Shown: positions 44,535-54,900 of the stretch, in pieces
Position numbering within the stretch: the first letter of the stretch is position 1
Layout: each line of letters begins with the position of its first letter
Assembly: GCA_964557375.1 (NCBI GenBank)
Contig: CAZKZZ010000002.1
Span: 1 to 64,000, forward strand
Length of the DNA: 64,000 nt
Direction: 5' to 3'
Source of the DNA: CAZKZZ01 sp964557375
GTDB taxonomy: Bacteria > Spirochaetota > Spirochaetia > SPDA01 > CAZJBZ01
Program-made: the position numbers and the translations under genes
The notes under the pieces: model-generated
Told to the model about the DNA's origin: nothing
The model's input: the letters and a program-made list of their open reading frames with translations, nothing else
Database searches by the model: none

Positions 44535-46445
44535 ATGGATATGAAGAAGATTCTTATCATCGCGGCAGCGGTGATAATCGCAGCCGGTCTAACCACGGGA
44601 GGAATACTGCTTTTTACCGGTGGAGACAAACAAAAGGGAGAACAGGCCGTCGAACAGGCTGACAGCGATACAGCTGGAGATGCCGCTTCATCCGGTACAT
44701 CGCAGGATGAAGTCCGGGAAAACACTCTCGAGCTTGCCCGGGATTACATGGAAAGCGGTGAATATCAAAGGGCGTTGGACCTGCTGGATAATCTGCTTAT
44801 TCAGAATGCGGATGATACGGAGGCGAAAAAGCTTCGCGATAAGATAATACAAGAAAAGCGGAAAAAGGAACAAGAAGATCGACTATCGGAACTGGCCGAG
44901 CAGAAAGAGCTCAGTGATAGTCTAAAAGAGCTCGGGAGTAGCCTTGATGAGAGTTCTAGAAAGGAAGAGAAAGCTGTCGCGCTGCGGGAGAAAACCGAAC
45001 AGGAAAAAGAAGAGGAGCGCAGACGGCTCGAGGAGTTAAGCCGTGAAGAACGGGAGAAAGCTGAAAAGGCCCGCGGCATGATCGACGAGGGGGTAAAGCT
45101 CCTCTCACAGGAACAGTACGCGGAAGCACGGGACAAATTCGAACAAGCAATCGAGCTGCAGCCGGATTCAGGCGAAGCGTACGCCCGTTTGGGAGAATCG
45201 TACTTTCTCGAGGACAGCAACGATCCTTCGAACGTTCAAAAAGCAGTGGTCAATTCCAATAAGGCAATAGAGAAAGACCCCAATTTGTGGATACCTCATA
45301 ATACACTCGGACAAGTGTACATGGAATCGAAGAACTATGATAACGCTATCCGTGAGTTCAAGGAAGCAGCACGTCTTAATCCTGAAGATTATCTCATTCT
45401 CTACAACCTGGGGCTGGTCCAGTATCGCGCCGGCCAGTACCGTGAAGCACTGAGCTCGTTCGAAAGCTGTGTGCACCAGAATCCTCGATTTGAAAAAGCT
45501 CATTACCGGATTGGGAAAAGTGCTGAGAAACTCGGCGACAATTCGAAAGCGCTTGATGCATTTAAACGGGCGGTAGAATTGGACCGGGAATTCGATCTGG
45601 CTTACTATGAAATCGGAGAGATAAATCGAAAACGGGGTGCTCTCGAAGAGGCCGAAACGGCGTATAAAAACGCCCTCTCCATTAACCCGGCCCAGCCTGC
45701 TTATCACATTCAGCTCGGAACGGTCTATTTCCGACAGGCCGATTATTCCAACGCTGAAAACCAGTTCAAACAGGCGCTGATTCAGCGCCCCGACATAGCA
45801 GAGCTGAACTACAATATGGCCCAGGTTAAATTAAGACTCAACAAGTACAGTGAGGCGCTCGAGTATTCCGCTAAGGCAATAAAACTGAAACCGGATGCTG
45901 CTTATCTGTTCACTTTTGGCGAGGCAAACGAAGCATTAGGAAATACGGACGGGGCAATACAGGCGTATCAGCAGGCGATCAAACTGAAATCCTCATATAC
46001 TAAACCGCGGATAAATCTCGGCAAGATATATATCGAACAGGAACGGTACGACAAGGCTTTAGAACATCTTCTCATCGCCTACCGGGAGGACCGCGATTCG
46101 CTGGAAGTCAACAATAATCTCGGTACCGTCTATTTGCACCAGGAATTATATTCGGAGAGCATCAAGCATTACACAAAGGCGGTAGAGCAGGCACCGAACG
46201 ATCCGGAGTTAAGGTATAACCTCGGCTTAGCCTATATTAAAAACGAACAGTACAGTGAAGCTCAGACCGAATTGACGAAGGTAATCAGGATTGCTCCGAC
46301 TTACTGGGATGCCTATTATCAGCAAGGGCTCATTATGATTCAGGCGGGAAATACCGAGGGGGCGAAGAAGATTTTCACAACACTCCTCGAAAAGAAACCT
46401 GATTACAAACATCGCGAAGAGATCGAGAAGATCATCGCCGATTGA
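44535..46445 (+). CDS. large TPR-repeat protein with N-terminal membrane anchor
   Basis: The 636-residue protein starts with one membrane helix (IIAAAVIIAAGLTTGGILLF) and an acidic linker. One TPR-like unit and a Glu/Arg-rich coiled-coil (about 105-180) follow, then about twelve regular TPR repeats to the C-terminus. It is probably an inner-membrane-anchored periplasmic scaffold. GGGAGG about 8 nt before the ATG is a good ribosome-binding site. It shares the TPR/coiled-coil plan with the upstream gene, so the two may form one complex. No enzyme motif is visible. Confidence 0.7.
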   Translation: MDMKKILIIAAAVIIAAGLTTGGILLFTGGDKQKGEQAVEQADSDTAGDAASSGTSQDEVRENTLELARDYMESGEYQRALDLLDNLLIQNADDTEAKKLRDKIIQEKRKKEQEDRLSELAEQKELSDSLKELGSSLDESSRKEEKAVALREKTEQEKEEERRRLEELSREEREKAEKARGMIDEGVKLLSQEQYAEARDKFEQAIELQPDSGEAYARLGESYFLEDSNDPSNVQKAVVNSNKAIEKDPNLWIPHNTLGQVYMESKNYDNAIREFKEAARLNPEDYLILYNLGLVQYRAGQYREALSSFESCVHQNPRFEKAHYRIGKSAEKLGDNSKALDAFKRAVELDREFDLAYYEIGEINRKRGALEEAETAYKNALSINPAQPAYHIQLGTVYFRQADYSNAENQFKQALIQRPDIAELNYNMAQVKLRLNKYSEALEYSAKAIKLKPDAAYLFTFGEANEALGNTDGAIQAYQQAIKLKSSYTKPRINLGKIYIEQERYDKALEHLLIAYREDRDSLEVNNNLGTVYLHQELYSESIKHYTKAVEQAPNDPELRYNLGLAYIKNEQYSEAQTELTKVIRIAPTYWDAYYQQGLIMIQAGNTEGAKKIFTTLLEKKPDYKHREEIEKIIAD

Positions 46446-46463
46446 TCGGGCAGTTCGGGCGGA

Positions 46464-48227
46464 TCATCTCCGGCCTACGAAATAGAACAACTCCTCTCGT
46501 GTAACAGCGTACCACGCCGGTCTGCCGTGAGGACACCTGCTGTTTTCTAAGGAAAAAACATCGTGTATCAATTGCCCGGCAAAATCGGGTGCAACAACCT
46601 CGCCGTCTTTTACCGCAGCCTTACATGAAATATCTGCATAGAGTACCGTTTCGAGTTTGTCGGGCTCCACGAGTGCGTGTTTTATCATTTTTACGAGATC
46701 CTGTTTTGGAACATAGGGGGGAAGGGCGGTAACCTCCCATTGTTTCCCTTTCACCTTCGAAACAGCTATTCCGGCGGATTGCAGTTTGCGGGCAGTAAGT
46801 TCGAGTATCTCGTTTTCGTACTCATTGACTGTAAACGGAATAGGAATGAGAAGGGGGTTCGATTCGGATTGTTTTGATATCAACTTCTCATAAATAATCC
46901 GTTCATGTGCCGCGTGTTGATCGATGATGTAAAACGTCTCTCCATACTCAGCGAGAAGGAATAAATTAAAAATCTGACCATGGTAGACAAAGGGCTCCTC
47001 ACTTCCCTCACCTGTAGAGAGAGGGGCTGGAGAGAGCGGAGCTGCGGATGGAGCGGGAGGAGTGCGAGTATCGGGCCGGAAAGACGGACCGGAACTTGCT
47101 GTCCCGCCGGTTTTGCTCCCGTATTCACCTTTTCCACTGAACAGGGACGATTGAAATGATTGAAACGATTGTATGCTTCTCTCGCTTCCCGCAGCGGAGA
47201 GATTGTACCGGGTGAGCGCTTGTTTTATGGTGATCCCGATATCGTGGTGGACCTTCTGAGCGTCTTTGAAACGCGCCTCTTTTTTGGCGGGATGGATATT
47301 GAAATCGATCCGGTCGGGGGGGAGAGTGATGAAAACAAAGCATATGGGAAAACTGCCTCCTGCAATGTACTGTGAAAAGCCGTACTCTACTGCCTGAATG
47401 AGTGAATAGTCGAACACCCTCCTTCTGTTTGCATAAATCTGGATTAGTTTTCTATCGTGTCTGGTAATCTCTGGCCGTGCTCCCACGATGGTTATCGTGT
47501 AATCTTCACCGCCGTTACCGGATAAATGTTCGAAGAGGTGCTCTTTGGACAGCTTGGAAGCGTGGACTGCTGCTATCCGTTCTAGAAATCCGGTCTCGGA
47601 AGCAGCCGGTAAAACTGTCTTCACATCTCCGTCCGAGCTGAATCGGAATGTTACGTCCGGGAAAGGAAGGACTTTTTCAAAAAACACGGTACGGCATTGA
47701 GATGTTTCCGCGCGGGTACTTTTTAGAAAGCGTTTTCGTGCCGGAAGAGAATAAAACAGATCTTTCACATCGACGATGGTCCCCTTTTTCCCTTGGGAGG
47801 GGGAGAGTGTTTTCTTTTTTCCGTTTTCGACCGCAAGTCGATAGGCAGAATTCTGGGAAGAAGTCTTGCTGATAATTTCGAGACGGGAACAGGCGGCAAC
47901 GCTCGAGAGGGCCTCACCCCGGAATCCCAGACTGAATATCTCGAGCAGGTCGTCCTCGTGTTCGATTTTACTCGTAGCGTGGGGCTGCCAGCACAATTCG
48001 AGGTCTTCTTTGTCCATGCCCGCACCGTCATCGACGACCCTGATGTGTGATACTCCGCCGTCTTCGATGGAGACAGTTATCTCCCCGGCACCCGCGTCGA
48101 GTGCATTGTCGAGCAGTTCCCGTACAACCGCAGCCGGCCTGTCTATGACTTCACCTGCTGCTATTTTTTGAGAAACAGATTCCCGCAGGATTTTGATCCT
48201 GCGGGAACCATCGGATGTTGTATTCAT
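46464..48227 (-). CDS. mutL: DNA mismatch repair protein MutL
   Basis: The GHKL ATPase motifs are present: ELLDNALDAGAGEI, VDDGAGM, LGFRGEAL and KGTIVDVKDLFYSLPARKRFLKS. After a Ser/Pro-rich linker (about 370-420) the C-terminal dimerisation domain carries DQHAAHERIIYEKL, matching the DQHA-x2-E-x4-E endonuclease motif, with CPHGRP at the end. This MutL therefore should nick DNA itself, as in organisms without MutH. It starts 1 bp after the stop of an outer-membrane protein gene, and a perfect hairpin lies across codons 8-16. Confidence 0.96.
   Translation of the reverse strand: MNTTSDGSRRIKILRESVSQKIAAGEVIDRPAAVVRELLDNALDAGAGEITVSIEDGGVSHIRVVDDGAGMDKEDLELCWQPHATSKIEHEDDLLEIFSLGFRGEALSSVAACSRLEIISKTSSQNSAYRLAVENGKKKTLSPSQGKKGTIVDVKDLFYSLPARKRFLKSTRAETSQCRTVFFEKVLPFPDVTFRFSSDGDVKTVLPAASETGFLERIAAVHASKLSKEHLFEHLSGNGGEDYTITIVGARPEITRHDRKLIQIYANRRRVFDYSLIQAVEYGFSQYIAGGSFPICFVFITLPPDRIDFNIHPAKKEARFKDAQKVHHDIGITIKQALTRYNLSAAGSERSIQSFQSFQSSLFSGKGEYGSKTGGTASSGPSFRPDTRTPPAPSAAPLSPAPLSTGEGSEEPFVYHGQIFNLFLLAEYGETFYIIDQHAAHERIIYEKLISKQSESNPLLIPIPFTVNEYENEILELTARKLQSAGIAVSKVKGKQWEVTALPPYVPKQDLVKMIKHALVEPDKLETVLYADISCKAAVKDGEVVAPDFAGQLIHDVFSLENSRCPHGRPAWYAVTREELFYFVGRR
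48181..48206 (-). repeat. perfect 11-bp inverted repeat at the start of mutL
   Basis: TCCCGCAGGAT and its complement flank a 4-nt loop inside codons 8-16 of mutL, 21 nt after the ATG. On the minus strand it is followed by ATCTGTTTCTC, a pyrimidine-rich but not pure T-run. It may attenuate read-through from the outer-membrane protein gene or limit mutL translation. Confidence 0.6.
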
Positions 48228-48228
48228 G

Positions 48229-50463
48229 TTAAAAACTTATTCTTGTCTCAAAACTAACAGACGGATTGATTTGGGGCAGATCAGGATTATCAGGATTGGG
48301 GATCACTTCTCCCTGGTCATTGTAGGCGATGTTTGTCGTAACCATGAGAGCCAAATGGATCAAATCTGTTATCGGATACACCAGTTCGGCTTCGAGGGTG
48401 GTATTTGCATCAAAGAGAGTCAGGTCCCCTTTGCCCAAGAGTGTCGGGGCAAATTTGGTGCGAGAATAGGTGATAGATCCGTAGAGACCTAATACCGGAA
48501 TCACTTTCGGTTTTATCCCGATTTCCAAATGAAAGAAATCATCGTCACTGGTGGTTACCGTTCCGTCTACAACGGCCCACGGCCAGAGATAACCGCCCTC
48601 GAGATACACTTTATCCGCAATTGTAGCCCCGAGCTCACCGTAGATACCCATGGTTATCCTATCGTATTCGGGATCATCAGGATTGTTCAGGTAGTTCGCC
48701 AGATTTTTTACATATTCACCGCGCATTCGGTCATACGTGGCATTGAAAAAATTTGCACGGAATATCCCGTCAGCATACCGGTACTCGAGACGGTAATCCA
48801 GGAAAAAGAGCCCGCCGAAGATACCGGTGGAAAATCCGTAATTGTTCAGTTTATCAAAAAATTCGCCCTCCTCGTTCGGATCGTAGAGCGCTCGGGTTGC
48901 CCAGCCCGATTGGATCGTCTCTTCCGTGTCCGGATCACTGTATGATTCTCGGTAATATGGAATCATCCCCGCCACATCCGCGAAGAGGACCATTGAAAAC
49001 GGATCGGTTTCGATAAAGGGAAAATCTATATCGAAGGCCGGATTGAGAAAGAGAGGATCACCGTATAAATTCTGTTCTCCCGTCTCTTCGTCTACAGGCA
49101 GAGATTCTGAAGGTTTGATATCTAAAATCGAAGAAAGGCCGATGGCCATTGGAAAGGCCTTAGGCGCCGGACGGAAGTATAATCTGCCCCCCATGATCTG
49201 CGGATAGGCGAGATCGTTCACGATTGATTCGAATCCGAAAGCATTGAGGTCGAGACCGAGATTAAAGCCGATTCTCCGTATTGCGGGAAAATCATGATCG
49301 TTTGCATAGTTGTACATGAGTATCCCGTGCCCCAAGGTGAGGTTGTCCAGATTCCCGATCTTGAAGAAGAAGGGGTCCCGCTGTTCTGCAAACTCTACAT
49401 AGCGGATTTTTAGGGCCAAGTCGGTAAGAATATCCGATATGACAGGCCACGTACCCGTGTGGTCCGTTCCGAATGACCACTCGTTGTTTCCCTTAGGTCT
49501 ATACCAGTCGCTCGGATCGAGGAGATTTGTGTTGTAAATAATGGGCAGGTAAAACGCCATCCGGAGCTTTCCGATCTCGAAGTGGGGCTGTATAACGGCC
49601 TTCCCGTACGTTTTCCCGTTTATACTCAGTGCTCCTACTTCCATGCCCATAAACTGGCCGAGAAAATCGAATACGGGTTCGAGCACACTCGGCTGTTCTT
49701 CCGCAGGTGTTGCAGGTTCTTCCGGAACTTGGGGTATCTCTGCCGTTTCTTCCGGCTCTTCCGGTTCATCTATTTCCTCAGCGGGTTCTTCCGGTTCTTC
49801 TTCCGCCCCTTCATAGCCTGGAACATCCCCCGGGTCGACCTGTTCGAACTGCAGTTCATTGAACATCGCTTCGAGCTCACCGGGAGGGAGGGTAAATGGT
49901 TTGAAGTCCGCCCCAAACACATCCGCGGCCTGACCGTCAGTGATAGTGATGGTCTCCCCGGTTTCTATGCTGATGAACTCGATCTCCCCGCTCAAGCACG
50001 CCGCTGCGTCCCGCTCCCCGGGTATTACCTCCTGACCAAACTCCGTGCCCCGTACACCGCAGACGGCGGAAGGAGTGCGGATCGAATAGTTATACGCCCC
50101 CTCTTCAGAACGTGCGGCAACGGCACGGATTTTTCCCTGAAGAAGAGCAAAACCGTTGACGTTTTCCTGTCTGCCCTGAAGGGTCTCCACAGTGAATACT
50201 GTATTACTCGAAAGTTTGATGATGGAACCGTTGGGGTCGAGCCGTAATTCAGCCACCGTACCGTATGTTGTAACGGTATCTCCGAGTTCGAGTTCCATAC
50301 CGTAGTATAATTCATCCACCGGAGTACCGTCTTCGTCCGTTATTTCGATCTCATAATCATCACCATAGTATTCCAAAATCATGTGCGGATCTTCGTTTTG
50401 AGCAAAGCAGAGTAGAGGAGAGAGTAAAAACGCAATAGCAAAAATTATATACAATTGTTTCAT
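48229..50463 (-). CDS. FecR-domain protein fused to an outer-membrane beta-barrel-like domain
   Basis: A signal peptide (MKQLYIIFAIAFLLSPLLCFAQ) is followed by a FecR-type domain (about 45-190, with SIRTPSAVCGVRGTEFG). A Pro/Glu/Ala linker (about 215-260) leads to a long C-terminal region with alternating polar/hydrophobic strands ending SFETRISF. The terminal Phe fits outer-membrane barrels. The C-terminal part shares the blocks IRYVEFAEQRDPFF, LGHGILMYNYAN and MGGRLYFRP with the neighbouring 50480-51931 product. Fusion of FecR to a barrel is seen in spirochaetes; ligand and role are unknown. Confidence 0.7.
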   Translation of the reverse strand: MKQLYIIFAIAFLLSPLLCFAQNEDPHMILEYYGDDYEIEITDEDGTPVDELYYGMELELGDTVTTYGTVAELRLDPNGSIIKLSSNTVFTVETLQGRQENVNGFALLQGKIRAVAARSEEGAYNYSIRTPSAVCGVRGTEFGQEVIPGERDAAACLSGEIEFISIETGETITITDGQAADVFGADFKPFTLPPGELEAMFNELQFEQVDPGDVPGYEGAEEEPEEPAEEIDEPEEPEETAEIPQVPEEPATPAEEQPSVLEPVFDFLGQFMGMEVGALSINGKTYGKAVIQPHFEIGKLRMAFYLPIIYNTNLLDPSDWYRPKGNNEWSFGTDHTGTWPVISDILTDLALKIRYVEFAEQRDPFFFKIGNLDNLTLGHGILMYNYANDHDFPAIRRIGFNLGLDLNAFGFESIVNDLAYPQIMGGRLYFRPAPKAFPMAIGLSSILDIKPSESLPVDEETGEQNLYGDPLFLNPAFDIDFPFIETDPFSMVLFADVAGMIPYYRESYSDPDTEETIQSGWATRALYDPNEEGEFFDKLNNYGFSTGIFGGLFFLDYRLEYRYADGIFRANFFNATYDRMRGEYVKNLANYLNNPDDPEYDRITMGIYGELGATIADKVYLEGGYLWPWAVVDGTVTTSDDDFFHLEIGIKPKVIPVLGLYGSITYSRTKFAPTLLGKGDLTLFDANTTLEAELVYPITDLIHLALMVTTNIAYNDQGEVIPNPDNPDLPQINPSVSFETRISF

Positions 50464-50479
50464 TGTTGATCTCCTGATA

Positions 50480-51931
50480 TTAAAACAGACTGATCGAGGT
50501 CTGTATTCCTGATGTGGTTTCCCATTTATTGTCCCCTTCTATGTTGGGATTGTATCTCAGTTGATAAATCAAGGAGATTACGGCAGGACCTGCTCTCAAA
50601 CCGAGGGTAGCACCTACAAAAGCCCCTTCCGGGTCGATAAGATCATCGAATTCACGCAGGTATTTTTTATCATAGGTTAGATTGAAACTGATACCCGGGA
50701 TAACGCCGTCCGCCATAAAGAATACTGCACGGAGATGAGGATAGTTGTTGAAGTTGTCTTCGTTTTCCGGTTCGGGGGGATTGAACGGACCATCTAATGT
50801 AATGAGAAAACCGAGTTTATCGTCGAGAATGGAAAGCCCGGTTTGTCCGAGCCATCCAACGTACCCCGGAACTGATTCTTCTCCTGAAAATATTTCGTAT
50901 TTCAGAGGACGGAACAGGTCGTAGGTTGCATCAAAATATACCGGAATGAAGTTTTCGCCAAGAATTCGGATCTCCCCTCGATACGGTATAATTTCGAAAA
51001 ACCTGCCTTCTATTCCGAACATCCCCCCTGCCGCTTCATTTTCGAATGCAATATCACCGAAAGTGGCAAGAGAGTAGACCGGTAGGGAGAGAATGGGAAG
51101 CCGGAAATCCGCCCCGGCAACGACGACTGATCCGGAATCTTGTTCTCCGTCATCATCGAAATCACCGTCTTCTACGTGATAGTACGGGTCACGGTCTCCG
51201 ACCACCGTGGTCCCGAGTTCGAGATTCTGCAGGACCGGCACATCCCACCAGGCCAGAGGGCGGAAAAACAATCTCCCTCCCATCACATCAAAGGCTGCCA
51301 GGTTCCCCACCATTGTTTCTATTCCTACATACGGAAAATTGAACAGTTTTCCGTCCATATCGAATGTTAATCCGAAAATCGGGGTATCGGGCAGCAGCAG
51401 TGTGTTGGAATAACCGGACATAATAAAACCGTTACCGAGTGTCCCGTTGTTGATTTGACCAAAGAGGATATAGAGCGGGTCTCCCTTTTGGGCCCATCGG
51501 ATGTATCGAAATTTCGGGAGATAGGTTGGGAGGAAATCGTCGGCATCATCCAGTACCCAGTCTTCTTCTCTTATAACGAATTGATCGTTGGATTCCCCTC
51601 CCGTGAAGCGAAAGTTCATGGTTAGATCAAGCCCCAAGCCGAACTTCCCGATAGTCAATTCCGGCAGGAGACTTATATACTGATAGGTTATTTTTTCTCC
51701 GTCTTCATTGAACGTGTTAGCACCCAACCCCATGGTGAGTCCGAAATCTATCTCCGGGCCTTTATCCGGTTCTTCCGTCCCTTCACCCTCTGTTCCTTCG
51801 CCACCGGTCCCTTCGTCCGCACTCTCTGCCGCGGGTTCTTCGGAATCACCCTCCTGAGCTGCGAGCGGAAAGGTTAATAAAACAGTTACGAGAACGATCG
51901 AGAAGAATACTCTACACCATTTCATGATCAT
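50480..51931 (-). CDS. outer-membrane beta-barrel-like protein, paralogue of the FecR-barrel protein
   Basis: A signal peptide (ending FPLAAQ) and a Glu/Gly-rich acidic linker precede a strand-rich region ending GIQTSISLF. It shares with its downstream neighbour the motifs IRWAQKGDPLYILFGQINNGTLGNGFIMSGYSN and MGGRLFFRPL (same order and spacing), but lacks the FecR domain. Start ATG 51931 has AAGGAG 5-6 nt upstream; ATG 51925 is an alternative. It is presumably an outer-membrane protein, but no pore or transport function can be stated. Confidence 0.7.
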   Translation of the reverse strand: MIMKWCRVFFSIVLVTVLLTFPLAAQEGDSEEPAAESADEGTGGEGTEGEGTEEPDKGPEIDFGLTMGLGANTFNEDGEKITYQYISLLPELTIGKFGLGLDLTMNFRFTGGESNDQFVIREEDWVLDDADDFLPTYLPKFRYIRWAQKGDPLYILFGQINNGTLGNGFIMSGYSNTLLLPDTPIFGLTFDMDGKLFNFPYVGIETMVGNLAAFDVMGGRLFFRPLAWWDVPVLQNLELGTTVVGDRDPYYHVEDGDFDDDGEQDSGSVVVAGADFRLPILSLPVYSLATFGDIAFENEAAGGMFGIEGRFFEIIPYRGEIRILGENFIPVYFDATYDLFRPLKYEIFSGEESVPGYVGWLGQTGLSILDDKLGFLITLDGPFNPPEPENEDNFNNYPHLRAVFFMADGVIPGISFNLTYDKKYLREFDDLIDPEGAFVGATLGLRAGPAVISLIYQLRYNPNIEGDNKWETTSGIQTSISLF

Positions 51932-51983
51932 TCATACTCCTTTCCCTATAAGTATATATCGAAAATTCACAAAAATCTACATT

Positions 51984-54900
51984 TCAAAAGCTGATATGAC
52001 CTTCAATTCCGGCCTGAAACCCGAATAGAATCAAATCGGCTTCTTCCTGAGATAACCCGAGCGAGGCGAAGGCCTTGATCGAACCGATTTCCGGAAAAAT
52101 GAGCCCGGTTTCATGCCGTACAGTTGTTAGGAACGCGGTAGTAAACTCTTCGGTTTGTCCGGGTGAGAACGAGAGTTCCAGCGATTCGGTATGAAGAAAA
52201 TACGGTTTTTGTTCCTGGCGTGATGTAAAAAACGGAAGTGTTAGCTGAAACCGGGGATACTTCTGCCATGTGTAGCTTAAGGTAAGATCGTCACTTACCG
52301 TGTTTTCTTCCGCCCAGGTATGGCTGAATCTGTTTTCCAAAATCAGTTCATGTTCTCCTTTGCCCTCAAAAACCCACAAATTCTGGATGATAAGGGTGAT
52401 ATCTGTGGGTGATGTGCTGTTTTCGTACTCCGCTTTCAACTCTGAAGAGAGGGTGAGCTCCTCGGTTTCATAAAACGGGAACGTAGGATATGCCCCCTTA
52501 TTGCCGAATAGATTTATCGCCGTATTTCGGAACGAAAATTGCCACATAAAGGTGTCGGTGACATTCGATTCTACCCGTTCCAGGCTGCGGGAGAAGCTGA
52601 GTTCGGATCGTGAGGGAATAAAGAGGTCCCGAATATAGGAACCGGGATTTCGGGAGTAGGTGACGGAAAGCTCGGGCTGATAGTACGCATTGGAGAGGGA
52701 ATCCGTCGTGCTCTCGAAAGTGTCGGCAACAGCAGTTGAGAAGAGGTCTTCTCCCGGAGCATTGTCGTAAATGTAGCTCTGCCCCGGGAGCGTTTCGAAA
52801 TACAGGTTATAGTCCTCCCCGAAACTTTCCCCGAGCTTCGCCGGTACAGTATAGGAGAATTGCCGGTTATAGGAAGGGGTTATTTTCCATGAGAAAGGGG
52901 TGTCATGCATAATCGTAACCGGTAAGGTAAAGCCGATCTCCCCGCTGTTTTCCTGGGTCCTGTCCGAATAACCGCTGTTGGAATATCCGAACTCAGGTGC
53001 CAGTTCGAATCCGACCGGCACGGTAGTCAGGGAGAAAAGAGCACTCTCGGTGGAGCCGCGTTCAGCACCGAGATCGGTCATGACTGGGGCGAGAAGGTCG
53101 TATCGCTCGATCCAGTTCTCGAAATAGGTAATCTCCTCGAGTTCAAACGTTTCCGAGGCCTGCCTGAAATCAGTTTTCAGTTCGAGGCGAAAAGGAAATG
53201 TAAACTGGGAGGAGAGCGTGCCACTCCATTCCTGCTGCAGAGTCGGGTTAAAAAACGAGCTTTTTGCGATAAACCGCAGTGAAAAGAGTGAGGGGACCGC
53301 TACTGTGAGATTATTCTCGCGGGAGAAGCTCCGTCCCTCATCCTCGTTTGACTCACTGTAACTGTCCACGAATGTGACCGGAGATGATGGGAGTGAAGGA
53401 ATTTGGATCCTGTGGCCTCCGGAAAGAAAGAGATTGGGCTCGGCATAGATGATACCGATATTTGCTCCGAGGCGGGTGAATAGAAGTGTTGCTTCCGCTT
53501 CGGTCATAGAGTCGACCGTGGATGCTGAGAGAGTCTCCCCGTAGGCGGTGGCGAAGTTTTCTCCGATCAGGGAGATGCTCTCTTTAAGACGAATATTGCT
53601 TAGGATCGGCACCGAATCAACGGCGATAATCGTTTCCGGATATGTGTACTCAAAGGTGCCGCGAACACCCGCGGAAACCTGAACGTAGGCGGTATCGAGA
53701 TACAGCTCATCGAGATACAGGGTGCCCGAGCTGCTGTTCTGTGATGAAATGATAATTTTCGAGAGCGTCCCCGTGGTCTCTTCGAATCGAACATTCCCAT
53801 CTTTGACGGATTCGCCGTCAATTGTAATGGTTTCCGCTTCCCGGTCGATTGTCACTTTCTTCCAATCCGTGTACCGCTTAAGCGGCATGGAGACACGCAG
53901 ACCCCGGTCATCGTCCCCTAAAATCCGCATCGAAAACTCGGCATCCTCATCATCGATCTCTTTCCCGGTGCGAATATAAAACACTGCATACCTGTAGTCG
54001 GTAACAGGCGTTCTGTTGGTATAGCCTGTCAATTCCCAGTTTCCCCCATCAGGAATATCATTCCAGTCGACTTCGAGCACCTGCTGGGCTGTATTTAGGG
54101 GGTGAAAGGTCTCCTGTACTTCCGGGAAACGTTCTTCGAGAGGATCCTCCGACTCTGTGATTTCTCTCGCCCGAACAGTTCCGGGATCGGTTGCCTCCGC
54201 TTTGAAGGACGACCCTGCAAGTGTTATCCCGCTGACTAAGAGCTTCCCCTCCGTTTTTTCGTTTGCATCGTTGTAGATGATAATCCTTACCGCGTTTGCC
54301 GCCTGTAATTTGTTTCTTTGGTTTTCGGTAAGCCGGATGTCGATTTGTTTCCAGCTCGAACCGGGGTACGACAGCTCCTCTTTGATGATCAGATCATCAT
54401 TCTCACTGTCCAACACTCCGTTACCGTTCGTATCTTCGGACTCGATACTGTAATTTCCGGTGCCCTGAGGCCCACCCCCGACGAACAGAATAACTCCGTT
54501 CGATGGATCGTTGAACTGAAACCCGGAATCCTGCTCACTTGTCTCGCTGTCGAGAATGCCGTCGTCATCGAGATCTTCGTCGATTTTCCCAATGTGGAAA
54601 AACACCCGCGGAGTAGGACCGTCCGTACTTCCTTTCCATTTAAAACGTATTGAGTTTATGCCGGAAAGATCGAGTGTTCCTCCGCTGCCGGTCAAAGGGA
54701 TCTGCGCTCCGGTCCACGGTTTCGATTCGCTCAGACTGTAGTCCATCACCATGATTGTGCCGGTAATCTCTTCGGTATCGGAAAGGGCGGGGTAGGGTCC
54801 CGCGGGATTGCCTGTACTGTAGGAGTATATTTGATCATCGGGCGGGTCCCAGGTATACGGCATGAGCTGGGAATTGCCCAATACGTTGTATGAGTTGTAA

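Noticed and set aside
46677..48171. Several + strand frames within mutL
   Set aside because: Antisense shadows without start signals, overlapping a gene with complete MutL motifs.
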